NCBI RefSeq assembly: GCF_024505145.1
Contig: NZ_JANIAA010000028.1
Location: 62,001-126,000 of the forward strand
DNA: 64,000 bases
Source: Streptomyces rugosispiralis
GTDB taxonomy: Bacteria; Actinomycetota; Actinomycetes; Streptomycetales; Streptomycetaceae
Direction of reading: 5' to 3'
Under the pieces are notes generated by a model that saw nothing but the letters and a program-made list of their open reading frames with translations, had not been told where the DNA came from and did not search any database. The translations under genes were made by a program, and so were the position numbers. Below, one piece after another: positions 1 to 7,805 of the stretch (position 1 is the stretch's first letter; each line of letters opens with the position of its first letter).

Positions 1-12
1 GTGACCTGAACG

Positions 13-1872
13 GTGGACTACGCGACGCTGAAGGACCTCAAGCCCAGCGAGTTCGAGGGCGCGGCTGACGGCTACCAAACGACCAGCGACATGGCCGGCC
101 GGTCCAGGCAGGCGCTGGAGCGCCGGATCGCCGCCCAGATGCGAGAGTCCCTGGAGGGCAAGGCTGCGACGGCGGCGTACGACCAGTTACGGAACCTCTC
201 GGAGAACTTCCACTACGTGGAGGTCGAGTGCGGCCTGGTCAGCACCGCTCTGAACGCGCTGGCTTTCGATCTGCGAGAGGCGAAGAAGAAGCTGGACTCG
301 GCAATCGAGGACGCCCAGGCGGAGAAGCTGACGGTGAACGCGGACGGCTCGGTGAGCTATCCGCCTGGTGGCGACAAGGTCGACGGCAAGACCCCCAAGG
401 GCGGCAAGGTCACCGGCAGCGCCAGGGCACACGAGTCCGGCGCCTCCATAGACCCCGGCAAGGACGCCAATGACATCGCTGACGCCCTGGACAGGCAAGC
501 CGGGAACCAGCACCCGAACCCGTACTTCAGCCGGGCGATCGAATACGCCGACCGGATCGCCCAGGCCGTCCAGGAGGCGACCGAGGCCGACGAGCGGTGG
601 GCGCCGAAGCTGCGTCAGTTGAAGGCCGACGATGATCTGAACGTCTCTGACAAGGACTGGATCGACGCGGACAAGGACACCGCCGGAGTCAGGTCGGGCG
701 CCAAGGACTACCTGGAACACATCAAGCGCCCGCCGGAGGATGGCAGCCCGAAGGAAAACGCCGAATGGTGGAAAGGCCTGTCCCAGGACGAGAAGGACGC
801 CTATATCGCCCTCCACCCGAAGGCTGTGGGCGGCATGAACGGGTTGCCCGCCGTCGCCCGCGACGAGGCGAACCGCACTCACCTGGACGTGACGCACGCC
901 AAGTACCAGGAGGAGCTGAACGCCATCCCCGAGGAACCTCTGGTCAAATACAAGACGATCCCCGGCAGCGGAGGTTATCCGGTCCAGGTCTTCACCGACG
1001 AATATGCGAAGTGGTACTACAAGTACAACGACCGCAGGGACCATCTGAACGCCGCCCTGGACGGCATGGAGGCGATCCAGGAGCGTTTCGACGAGACCGG
1101 CGGAAAGAAGCACATACCCGAGGCGTATCTACTCGGTTTCGACCCGGAGAAGAACGACGGCCGCGTCATCATGGCCACCGGAAACCCGGACACCGCCGAT
1201 CACACGGCGGTGTATGTGCCGGGCACCAAGACGCACATCGGCAGTATCGGCGGCGATCTCGACCGCGGGGAAAACCTGTGGATGGAGAGCAATAAGCTGG
1301 ATCCCAACTCCAAGGTCTCCACAATCACCTGGTTGGGGTATGACGCCCCGGACACCATTCCGGACGCACGGCACGACAAATACGCGGCTGCTGCGGCGCC
1401 TCACCTCCGCCAGTTCCTCGACGGCAACCGGGCGGCGCATGAGGCGGCGACCGGCGACCATGGCCATACGACCCTCATCGGTCACAGTTACGGCAGCACG
1501 GTCATCGGTGATGCCACCAAGTCCCATACCTCCTACGACCCTGATGGCGGCGGCTTGCCCGTTGACGACATCTTCGCGGCGGGCAGCCCTGGCATGCAGG
1601 TGGGGCACGCGTCCGACCTCGGCATCGGGAGCGACCACGTCTGGGCCATGGGGGCCGGCGATCCTTGGGGAGACGACTGGTGGGTCCGGGAAGGAGGGCG
1701 GAAGGCTGGGCTCGGTGGTGACGGGAGAATTCCCACCGACCCCGAGTTCGGCGCCCATATAGTGAAATCAGGTGTCGAGGGTCATGGTGACTACTGGGAC
1801 GATGAAACCACTGCGCTGCGGAACCAGGCTGCCGTGATCACCGGCAGCTATGACAGGGTTCAGTATGATTAA
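13..1872 (+). CDS. alpha/beta hydrolase of the DUF1023 family with WXG100-like N-terminus
   Basis: 619 aa from a GTG start; a TGA at 7-9 just upstream may end a preceding gene outside the window. The first ~110 residues are helical and charged, resembling the WXG100/ESX-like N-terminal region often found on actinobacterial DUF1023 proteins. The C-terminal third is the hydrolase: GHSYGS carries the likely nucleophile Ser near residue 492, DPWGDDWW and GHGDYW follow as likely Asp and His regions. No signal peptide or membrane segment is seen. The next gene, a lipoprotein, starts inside the last codons of this one, so the two are probably cotranscribed. The substrate is unknown; family members are annotated only as hydrolases. 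An export role through a type VII-like route is inference from the N-terminal shape. Confidence 0.85.
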   Translation: MDYATLKDLKPSEFEGAADGYQTTSDMAGRSRQALERRIAAQMRESLEGKAATAAYDQLRNLSENFHYVEVECGLVSTALNALAFDLREAKKKLDSAIEDAQAEKLTVNADGSVSYPPGGDKVDGKTPKGGKVTGSARAHESGASIDPGKDANDIADALDRQAGNQHPNPYFSRAIEYADRIAQAVQEATEADERWAPKLRQLKADDDLNVSDKDWIDADKDTAGVRSGAKDYLEHIKRPPEDGSPKENAEWWKGLSQDEKDAYIALHPKAVGGMNGLPAVARDEANRTHLDVTHAKYQEELNAIPEEPLVKYKTIPGSGGYPVQVFTDEYAKWYYKYNDRRDHLNAALDGMEAIQERFDETGGKKHIPEAYLLGFDPEKNDGRVIMATGNPDTADHTAVYVPGTKTHIGSIGGDLDRGENLWMESNKLDPNSKVSTITWLGYDAPDTIPDARHDKYAAAAAPHLRQFLDGNRAAHEAATGDHGHTTLIGHSYGSTVIGDATKSHTSYDPDGGGLPVDDIFAAGSPGMQVGHASDLGIGSDHVWAMGAGDPWGDDWWVREGGRKAGLGGDGRIPTDPEFGAHIVKSGVEGHGDYWDDETTALRNQAAVITGSYDRVQYD

Positions 1873-2419
1873 ATTGACTGCTGGGAAGGTTTGGTCGGTA
1901 CTCTTCGTGATTCCGATCCTCACGTTTATTGCGGGGTGTTCCCAGGTGGACGACAAAAAGGCTGCGGACAAAGTGGATGTCCGTGATGTCGGCAGCATGG
2001 AAAAAAAGACGGAGAAAATGTCCAGCACCATTCTGGACATCATTGGCCTGAAGAATGCGAAGGTCACCGAGCCCGGTCCGGGGACGCTACCGTGCTCGAA
2101 ATACCCTGATGACGGGGGAGTGCAGCGCATGCACCATCCCTGGAGCGTCTATGGCGTACCTTTCGATGACCTGTCCCGTGGTTTTGAGCGGCTTCGCGCG
2201 GAGCTTCCCCAACACGACTGGAAGATCGTCAAGGACGGGCCCGATGGAAGTCCCGCGAAGACGTCGCAGATCGTTGCGAATTTCTCTCGGGACCATTTCT
2301 CCGCAGACATCCGACTGCTCGATCAGCGCAAGCATCCTGACAAAACATCATTGATCGAGGTGACGGTTGTCTCCGACTGCTTCCGCGACGCAGCGCATAA
2401 GTCCAAGGAGCCCAGCTGA
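1865..2419 (+). CDS. small lipoprotein paired with DUF1023 hydrolase
   Basis: 184 aa from ATG 1865, which overlaps the hydrolase stop by 8 bp; an in-frame ATG at 1850 would add five residues. I prefer 1865 because it gives a normal lipoprotein signal: MIKLTAGK, a hydrophobic stretch, then the lipobox FIAGC, with Cys about residue 24. The mature part is charged and contains a short Lys-rich stretch followed by a folded region ending in a VVSDCFRD motif. No family is recognised. The overlap implies translational coupling and a joint function with the hydrolase at the cell surface, which is inference. AT-rich wobble positions (e.g. around 1880-2040) are unusual for this genome and suggest acquisition with the accessory island. 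Confidence 0.75.
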   Translation: MIKLTAGKVWSVLFVIPILTFIAGCSQVDDKKAADKVDVRDVGSMEKKTEKMSSTILDIIGLKNAKVTEPGPGTLPCSKYPDDGGVQRMHHPWSVYGVPFDDLSRGFERLRAELPQHDWKIVKDGPDGSPAKTSQIVANFSRDHFSADIRLLDQRKHPDKTSLIEVTVVSDCFRDAAHKSKEPS

Positions 2420-2485
2420 GGGCGGGCCTAGCGGGGTACGCCGCGCACTCTCCCCGGCGCACGCTGCCCTGGCGAGGTGGTCGCC

Positions 2486-3317
2486 TCACCAAACGAAGTC
2501 TCGAAAATTTGTTGCAGCTTTCGCGCGCGGACGGATCAGAAGCATTTCCTCGAGGGCATCCAGTGATGGCACGTACCCCGCGCCCACCATGTCAGTCATG
2601 AAGGCCTGACTACTGTCCTCCGGATTTGGCCGGGTAGGTCCGGTGATGGTTTCCAGATGCTTGAGTCGGTATTCTTCTCCAGCGTCTTCCATGGTGTAAA
2701 CGATGAACGTGCCAGGGCCTTCTGCCCCGTGAAATTTTTCCCGCGAGAAATTCGTCGACTCCTCAATGTATTCGAGGAGTTCGTCTTGCAGCAGCCAAAA
2801 TGCTCGTCCTCCCCATCGCTCTAGTGCCTCGCATTTCACAAAGAACTGACTAAGCATGCGGCCGAAGACCTGTCGATAATTAGGGGTGTATGGGGAGTCG
2901 ATTTCTCCTTTGAGAGGCCTCGGTGCCTTGCATTGCAACGCATCCCACAGATGCTCAGTAAGTCCGCCTCCTCGGGTACTCGCAGTCATGACCTCGACAG
3001 CGAAAGGAGGGCCGGCAAAGCGGACCGTTGACCCGAGTCTGGTGATTGGAGCAAAGAGAAAGTCAAACGTGTACTCGAAGTGTCCTGGGCCTCCTTCTTC
3101 CTTGTGGGTGAACTTAACTTCCCGCCAGAGTAGACGATCGCCTGGTTGTCGAAACAGAGCAGATGGCAAACGGGTAGTTCGGCTTGCCCCATGCTCCATG
3201 ATGGTTGAAGTTTTCTTTCTCTGCCTGAGTTGCATTCTTGGGCGGCTCGAGATAAGGTATATTGCTGCGATTGCTCGTTAACATCGCAGGCGCCACCTGT
3301 GTAAGGGCAACCAGCAC
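2486..3317 (-). pseudogene. NotI-like/PD-(D/E)XK nuclease-like ORF with frame break
   Basis: The main open frame (2486-3235) encodes about 249 aa. Its natural N-terminus lies in another frame: reading from 3317 or 3281 gives NIPYLEPPKNATQAEKENF... and ends in KPNYPFAICS, after which the third frame (CFDNQAIVYSGGK) or the main frame (REVKFTHKEEG) must take over near 3140-3165. That is a frameshift, or two, by sequence or by sequencing error. The main frame has DF...FAVEVMTAST, a plausible D...E-x-x-T nuclease core, and QVFGRMLSQFFVKCEALERWGGRAFWLLQDELLEYI, which I recognise as resembling the C-terminal helices of NotI-type restriction endonucleases. No methyltransferase is adjacent. GC is visibly below the flanks, consistent with transfer. 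The family call is tentative; the frame break is seen directly. Confidence 0.45.
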
Positions 3318-3440
3318 GAGTGGCCCCCTGGCCTTGCCCGATGCGAGACGCGGCGACGGCTTCCTGAAGGTGCCGGTGGCGCTGTGGGAGGAAGCTACTG
3401 CGACTGCCGCAGCAGCCGTCGTTGACCGCTGTTTACCGCT

Positions 3441-3566
3441 CTATCTGGTGCGCAGGACCGTCAGCTGCTCGGCCAAGCGCTCTACCTCGGTCACGACTTC
3501 GTGCGACATGCCGCCTACGACATGCTCGGCATCGGGGTCGTAGTCCCAGGTCCAGCTATCGCTCAC
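3441..3566 (-). pseudogene. truncated RelE-like toxin N-terminus (41 aa)
   Basis: GTG at 3566 overlaps the stop of the upstream DUF6247 gene by 4 bp (GTGA). It encodes VSDSWTWDYDPDAEHVVGG... and runs to a TAG at 3441-3443. The opening (SWTWDYDPDAEHV, then EVERLAEQLTVL) matches the N-terminus of the RelE-family toxins that usually sit downstream of DUF6247 genes in Streptomyces, but full-length toxins are about 85-90 aa. The toxin half carrying the RNA-cleaving residues is gone. The break falls where the sequence turns into a segment shared with 5229-5262 (accession to an element boundary), so deletion by recombination is likely. It should be non-functional. Confidence 0.6.
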
Positions 3567-3931
3567 GCGGAGATCTCGCGCTGCGCCAAGTCTGTGATCT
3601 GTCGCATCTCGGCGAGTGCTGAACGCAGGGCCTCGCGGTCCATTGCTCCTTCCGCTACAGCTTCCAGTTCACGCAGGCGGGCCGCTCGCGCGGGGCAGCG
3701 CTCGATGGCAACGAATTCTCCCCACCACCGCAGAAAGGTACGCAGCGGAGCGATGGTGCTCTGAGTGGCGGCTTGTTCGACCGCGCGGTCGAGGTGCTCG
3801 ACGAAGGAAGGCAACAGGGCGGGGGCGATCTGGGCGACGGCTGCGCGGAGCGCTGCCGGAGTGAGCGCCGGCATGGGATCGCCGTCCATGGGGATCAGGG
3901 GCCCGTTGGGGGCAGAGGGCCGCTCGGTCAT
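3563..3931 (-). CDS. DUF6247-family antitoxin-like protein
   Basis: 122 aa. After a Pro-rich start, ALRAAVAQIAPALLPSFVEHLDRAVEQA and LRTFLRWWGEFVAIERCPARAARLRELE form the helical pattern I associate with DUF6247, small proteins normally encoded directly upstream of a RelE-like toxin in Streptomyces. An ATG at 3931 gives MTERPSAPNG; ATG 3889 or 3874 are alternatives. Its stop overlaps the start of a truncated toxin (3441-3566), as expected for the usual bicistron. With the toxin broken this is probably an orphan antitoxin. DNA binding and autoregulation are family expectation only. Confidence 0.65.
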   Translation of the reverse strand: MTERPSAPNGPLIPMDGDPMPALTPAALRAAVAQIAPALLPSFVEHLDRAVEQAATQSTIAPLRTFLRWWGEFVAIERCPARAARLRELEAVAEGAMDREALRSALAEMRQITDLAQREISA

Positions 3932-4130
3932 CGGAACGTCTCCCGGGCGGCGGTCTGTGTGATCATCGTGAGCCTGGCCGTTGTTGCGGACGCTGGGCTG
4001 AGCCTACGCCCGCGCCTCGTCCGCCACACAACACCCGACGCGTCTCGATCGCTTAGGCGCAAGCGTGATCGCGTCGTGTTGGATCTTGGTACGTCATCGA
4101 GAGCCGCCGGAGACGCCAGCGGTCTCAAGC

Positions 4131-4213
4131 AACAAACAAGCCCCGGGCCGCTGGCCTAGGGCTTTTGTATGGAGCGGGTGACGGGAATCGAACCCGCGCT
4201 CCGAGCTTGGGAA
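4131..4213. repeat. attL-like direct repeat 1 (tRNA-Gly 3' half plus terminator)
   Basis: 83 bp matching 7693-7775 with only a few differences: AACAAACAAG, the terminator hairpin, then the complement of the tRNA-Gly(CCC) 3' end up to the anticodon loop (TTGGGAA). Homology stops there and continues as TCACGGGG instead of GCTCATG. This is the signature of a tyrosine-integrase attachment site duplicated by integration into the tRNA 3' end. It bounds a remnant segment (4214-5059) carrying a VapBC-like pair. Confidence 0.85.
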
Positions 4214-4350
4214 TCACGGGGCCTAACGGACGCGAAACCGGACCTGATCTGCGCTAACGCGCTGCTGGCTGGGCTCCGGCGGGTTCCTCTGAGCCCGTGA
4301 TTGACCGCTGTTCGCCGCCCGATCGGGCACGCGTCGGGCACGGCGCGGCC

Positions 4351-4750
4351 TCATGGCAGGAGCGTCAGCGCGGGCACGTGGAGGGGCTTGATGGCATGGA
4401 AGTGGCGATGATCCAGCGTGGCGACCGTGGGCGCTTTGAGGCGCTCCGCAAGGGCGACTACTGAGGCATCGGCAACACCAAGAGGAAATCCGCGGTACTG
4501 CTGCATGAGTTCGGCCATGCGGGAAAGGCCGTCCCGCTTGGACGAGGTCCTCTGCGGCAACGGCCTCGATGAGGTTGATCTCTGCGTCGGGGCCGACGTA
4601 CTTGGCGAGCAGGTAGCGGGCTTCGGTCAGAACATACGGCGTGATCAGTAGCTCGCCGTTGTGGGACTCCAGTAGCTCGGCACAGCGATTGTGGTCGGGA
4701 TCGTTGCGGTTCAGTAGGGCGACGATGGGGCCTGTGTCAACGATCAGCAT
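4351..4750 (-). pseudogene. VapC-like PIN-domain toxin, frameshifted
   Basis: ATG at 4750 opens MLIVDTGPIVALLNRND, the classic PIN start with the first acidic residue in VDTG. The frame continues through ELLITPYVLTEARYLLAKYVG (conserved E) to AAEDLVQ, then shifts near 4535-4545 into the frame DGLSRMAELMQQYRGFPLGVADASVVALAERL...VATLDHRHF, which holds the later acidic residues (ADAS, TLDHRHF) and ends LTLLP at 4351. Joined, the two halves make a normal ~130-aa PIN toxin. As written, the protein is broken by a single-step frame error. It overlaps the upstream antitoxin gene by 14 bp. Either the toxin is dead and the antitoxin an orphan, or the assembly has an indel. Confidence 0.7.
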
Positions 4751-4958
4751 CGGCCTCGCCGAGCTCCTCACGAACGATGTCCTTGGCGCGAGCTCCGAGG
4801 TCGTCCGACGGTCCGTCGAAGCTTCGCAGGACGCGGAAACGGCTCGGCGGGGACGTCCTCACCAAGCACAGGGCGTGGCGACGCAGCTCTTCCACCTGCT
4901 CGGGCTCAAGCCGCTCGATGATGTCGTGCAGATCGCTGTAGTCATGGGCGGCAGTCAT
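4737..4958 (-). CDS. VapB-like antitoxin of a VapBC-type pair
   Basis: 73 aa, ATG at 4958. DLHDIIERLEPEQVEELRRHALCLV is a short helical region typical of small antitoxins that lack a strong DNA-binding signature; the C-terminal RAKDIVREELGEADADR is the likely toxin-binding tail. Its end overlaps the start of the PIN-domain toxin by 14 bp, giving the standard antitoxin-toxin order and coupling. The pair sits between two tRNA-derived direct repeats, so it belongs to an integrated-element remnant and may have served as an addiction module there. Assignment rests mainly on context. Confidence 0.6.
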   Translation of the reverse strand: MTAAHDYSDLHDIIERLEPEQVEELRRHALCLVRTSPPSRFRVLRSFDGPSDDLGARAKDIVREELGEADADR

Positions 4959-5059
4959 CGGACTCTCCCTGTCGGCCGTCTCTGCTTCACGATAGCGCTC
5001 GACCGAGGAGACCGCCGGGGACTCCGCATCTGGTGCGAGCCGTCTGGAGGGGGCTGGAC

Positions 5060-5142
5060 AACAAACAAGCCACGGGCCGCTGGCCTGGGGCTTTGTACTG
5101 GAGCGGGTGACGGGAATCGAACCCGCGCTCTGAGCTTGGGAA
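5060..5142. repeat. attL-like direct repeat 2 (tRNA-Gly 3' half plus terminator)
   Basis: Second 83-bp copy of the tRNA-Gly(CCC) 3' half and terminator, equal in length to the copies at 4131 and 7693 and ending at the same anticodon-loop position (TTGGGAA). It continues as TCACGTGG, like copy 1 (TCACGGGG), so copies 1 and 2 share the element side of the junction. It marks the left end of the remnant that holds the AIPR gene and integrase fragment (5143-7692). Confidence 0.85.
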
Positions 5143-5519
5143 TCACGTGGCGATCAGCCCGGATCATGTTGCTGACCAGTGCGAACGTGAGCTGGAGACG
5201 AGCCTTCACGCCTTCACAGAAGCCGCCATTGACCGCTGTTTACCGCTCCATCTGGTGCGCATCTGGTGCAGCCGTGCCCCAAGGGGGGACTCTGCCGCGC
5301 TGGGCTGGTGTCGAACTGACGAGGCCCTGCTTTGCTGTCAGCCTGGCTGTGCCGGATCGTTGCGGCTGGGTCGGGCCCTGGCACCATCCGCTGGTGGTGG
5401 GCCGTCACGGTGGGGGCACGCCATCTCTCCAGCACGGCCAGTAGCTACAAGCCCTTGCGGCCATGGCATGACGTCGGGAAGATAGACGCTGCGTAGCGGG
5501 AACGATACTGGGGGGCATC
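5143..5519. other. gene-free left end of integrated element
   Basis: 377 bp with no convincing coding frame on either strand. It contains a ~34-bp segment (5229-5262: TTGACCGCTGTTTACCGCTC then ATCTGGTGCGCA) also present at 3421-3454, and the motif ATCTGGTGC repeated at 5255 and 5266. The same neighbourhood in copy 1 (4300-4330) reads ATTGACCGCTGTTCGCC. These look like eroded attachment-flank sequence shared by related elements. The AIPR gene promoter must lie toward the right end; no consensus boxes are clear. Confidence 0.5.
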
Positions 5520-7253
5520 GTGGCGCCAAAGAGCAATGATCAGCGTTTGTTGGACCGTATTCTTGAGGATCAGCGGTCCCGGCTCGCGCCAAACCAGAAG
5601 CTTGATGAGTTTTTTAACTATTTTGCGGCGAGCACTGCATTGCAGGACCTAGATCTAGACATCGATGAACTACGTGATGGCATCGTCGATGGGTCTCACG
5701 ACTGCGGTATTGACGGGATTTGGGTTTTGGTGGACGACCGTTACGTCTCAGCGGATGTTGATCGCCATACGACACTTCGTGCAGGGAAGATCGAGCTTGT
5801 AATTCTTCAGGCAAAGACATCGCCTGGTTACCAGGAGACTGCATTTGAGAAACTGCACTACCATTTGCCTATATTGCTCGACATGGATCGAGATGTTGCT
5901 GAGCTAGCAGGTTCGACGAACGCTAAGCTGCTGGATCGGACAGGAAGATTTCTGCATGTCCTGGAAGGGTTGGCTTCCTCCTTCCCCGAGGTATTTGTTC
6001 GAGTGATCTACGCAAGTCGATCAGCTGAGCCCCCGCACCCGAATGTTCGGTCAAAGGGAAATAGGCTCGAACGCGAGTTGACCAAGATCTCTTCCGGGAC
6101 AAAGTGTAAAGTCGAATATCTCGGGGCTGGAGAACTTCGTGAGCTTTCGGCTCGCGGTGCAGTGGTTGTTTCGGAATTGGTCTTCACCGATACACCTATG
6201 AGTACATCGCTCGGGGAAGGGTATGTGTGCCTGGCTCGCCTGGACGAATATTATAGGTTCATCACGTCAGCTAATGACGCGCTGCGTCTGGAATTGTTTG
6301 AATCAAATGTCAGAGACTACGCAGGCAGGACATCCGTCAACACTGCTATCGGTGAGACTCTAAGGTCTAGCCAGCGTGACGACTTTTGGTGGTTCAATAA
6401 TGGAGTGACGATTGTTGCTGAGGAGGTGCGGATCGCAGGAAAGAAAATCGTGATGAAAGACCCGCAGATTGTGAACGGCTTGCAAACCAGCCATGAGGTC
6501 TATAAGTATTTCCAGAATTCTGGTGCACACCATGACCGCTCGATCTTGGTGAGGATCATGGTGCCGCCTGCTTCTGGCAGGGCTCGGGACGGAATTATCA
6601 GGGCTACCAATAGTCAGACGCAATTGCCGCCCGGAGCTCTTCGCGCGACCGAGCAGATCCAGAAGGATTTGGAAGAGTCGCTTCAGAGGGACGGCTACTA
6701 CTATGAACGGCGCGCAAACTACTATAGGAACCTTGGCTTCCCTCTGGAACAGGTAGTGAGTATGTCGCGCCTTGCCAGAGAATTCACGGCGTTCGTGGTA
6801 GGTGAGCCGCACGCGTCCCTCAAATACTCTGAGGACCTCTTGCTGGATGATTCTCACTACTTCAAGGTATTCTCACCTGATCATGATCTGGATCTGTATC
6901 GACTAGTGCTTGACGTGCACCTTCGGGTTGGGGAGTTTTTGCCCACGTTCGCAGAGGACAACCCGCTCCTTGGTGACACCTCGGAGAACTGGCGTTACCA
7001 TCTCGCATATATGGCCTCATTTGCGCTCACTCGTCTGCGTCGGCCAACGCACAGGGATTTGCTGAATATTAAGGTCGAGCATTTGTCGGACGTGCTACTT
7101 AGGGGCATGGCGACTATTCTAGACAGGGAGTACAGGGCTTCCCTTCGCGGGAACCGCGTCAAGGGAATTGACAGGGTGGCCCGGAGTTCCGATTTCACCA
7201 CTAGAATTCGGCAGGCTACTGTTAGTGCGCGAAGGTTCAAGATTGATCGCTAG
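5520..7253 (+). CDS. AIPR-family (abortive phage infection) protein
   Basis: 577 aa, GTG start at 5520 preceded by a GGGGGG run at good spacing. The N-terminal third holds a nuclease-like stretch: a DCGIDGIWVLVDD segment and ELVILQAKTS, a possible D...(Q/E)xK core. Residues ~285-450 carry the AIPR hallmark: FWWFNNGVTIVAEEV, DPQIVNGLQTSHEVY, SILVRIM and RATNSQTQLPPGALRA. The family is known from abortive-infection phage resistance, and members act as single-gene or paired defence proteins. GC and codon use are clearly lower than in the flanking core genes. The gene lies alone between two tRNA-derived repeats with an integrase fragment downstream, so it is cargo of an integrated element. No partner gene is visible. 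Confidence 0.88.
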   Translation: MAPKSNDQRLLDRILEDQRSRLAPNQKLDEFFNYFAASTALQDLDLDIDELRDGIVDGSHDCGIDGIWVLVDDRYVSADVDRHTTLRAGKIELVILQAKTSPGYQETAFEKLHYHLPILLDMDRDVAELAGSTNAKLLDRTGRFLHVLEGLASSFPEVFVRVIYASRSAEPPHPNVRSKGNRLERELTKISSGTKCKVEYLGAGELRELSARGAVVVSELVFTDTPMSTSLGEGYVCLARLDEYYRFITSANDALRLELFESNVRDYAGRTSVNTAIGETLRSSQRDDFWWFNNGVTIVAEEVRIAGKKIVMKDPQIVNGLQTSHEVYKYFQNSGAHHDRSILVRIMVPPASGRARDGIIRATNSQTQLPPGALRATEQIQKDLEESLQRDGYYYERRANYYRNLGFPLEQVVSMSRLAREFTAFVVGEPHASLKYSEDLLLDDSHYFKVFSPDHDLDLYRLVLDVHLRVGEFLPTFAEDNPLLGDTSENWRYHLAYMASFALTRLRRPTHRDLLNIKVEHLSDVLLRGMATILDREYRASLRGNRVKGIDRVARSSDFTTRIRQATVSARRFKIDR

Positions 7254-7289
7254 CTGGTTCCGATTCGCTGTAGCTCGAGGTTCGGTTTA

Positions 7290-7745
7290 AGGAGCGAGGC
7301 CAGGACCCTGGAGCGGCATGTGAAGTGGTTCGCCGAGAAGGAGCGGAACGGGCTGCTCTTCGTCGGCGAGAAGGGGGCGCCGTTCCGGCGGTCCTTCTTT
7401 GGGCGGAAGTGGCGTCGGGCGAGGGCGAAAGTCGGGTTTCCCGACGACTTCCGTTTATACGATCTTCGTCACACCGGGCACACGCTCTCGACCCAATCCG
7501 GGGCGACGCTCAAGGACACCATGGTCCGTGCCGGCCAGTCCTCCGAGCGGGCCGCGCTGATCTATCAGCACTCCAAGCTTGACCGCCAGAAGGAGATTGC
7601 CGCTGCCCTCGACGCCCGCGTACGGGCACACCGTGAGGCGGCCCAGAGCCCATCGGGCACGCAACGGGCACGGGAGGCGCAGAGAGGTCTAGACAACAAA
7701 CAAGCCCCGGGCCGCTGGCCTGGGGCTTCTGTCTGGAGCGGGTGA
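7290..7745 (+). pseudogene. C-terminal fragment of a tyrosine integrase
   Basis: About 150 codons are recognisable: SEARTLERHVKWFAEKERNGLLFVG, then DLRHTGHTL with the second catalytic Arg and His, AGQSSERAALIYQHSK with the catalytic Tyr (YQH), and a tail GTQRAREAQRG that runs into the attachment repeat. A complete element integrase is near 390 aa; the N-terminal arm-binding and first catalytic Arg regions are missing, and the box usually reading GHSS is GQSS. GTG 7320 is only the first start codon in frame, not a real gene start. Its end overlapping the att site is the normal arrangement for elements that integrate in tRNA genes. It should be inactive. Confidence 0.8.
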
Positions 7746-7775
7746 CGGGAATCGAACCCGCGCTCTGAGCTTGGG
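7693..7775. repeat. attR direct repeat 3 within intact tRNA-Gly
   Basis: Reference copy of the 83-bp repeat. It spans the terminator hairpin and the 3' half of the intact tRNA-Gly(CCC); beyond TTGGGAA it continues into the tRNA 5' half. Together with copies at 4131 and 5060 it shows two successive integrations at this tRNA. Confidence 0.85.
7700..7726 (-). terminator. Rho-independent terminator of tRNA-Gly
   Basis: On the minus strand AAGCCCCaGGCC pairs with GGCCcGGGGCTT across an AGC loop, followed by GTTTGTTGT. It lies 5 bp past the tRNA CCA end. The same hairpin was carried into both other repeat copies. Confidence 0.8.
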
Positions 7776-7805
7776 AAGCTCATGTTCTACCATTAAACTA
7801 CACCC
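7732..7805 (-). tRNA. tRNA-Gly (anticodon CCC)
   Basis: Minus strand reads GCGGGTGTAGTTTAATGGTA at the 5' end, anticodon stem GAGC/GCTC around loop TTCCCAA (anticodon CCC), T-arm GCGGGTTCGATTCCCGT, acceptor end CACCCGC then encoded TCCA. 74 nt including CCA. It is the intact target for the integrated elements on its 3' side; the integration has preserved a full tRNA because the repeat replaces the displaced 3' end. Confidence 0.95.

Noticed and set aside
4172..4213. tRNA-Gly-like sequence
   Set aside because: Only the 3' half (T arm to anticodon loop) is present; the 5' half is replaced by unrelated sequence. It is an attachment-site copy.
5098..5142. second tRNA-Gly-like sequence
   Set aside because: Same 3'-half-only copy; cannot fold into a tRNA.
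4641..5444. 267-aa plus-strand ORF across attachment repeat 2
   Set aside because: It joins antisense of the antitoxin to the tRNA-derived repeat (GDGNRTRA type translation of tRNA sequence); not a real protein.
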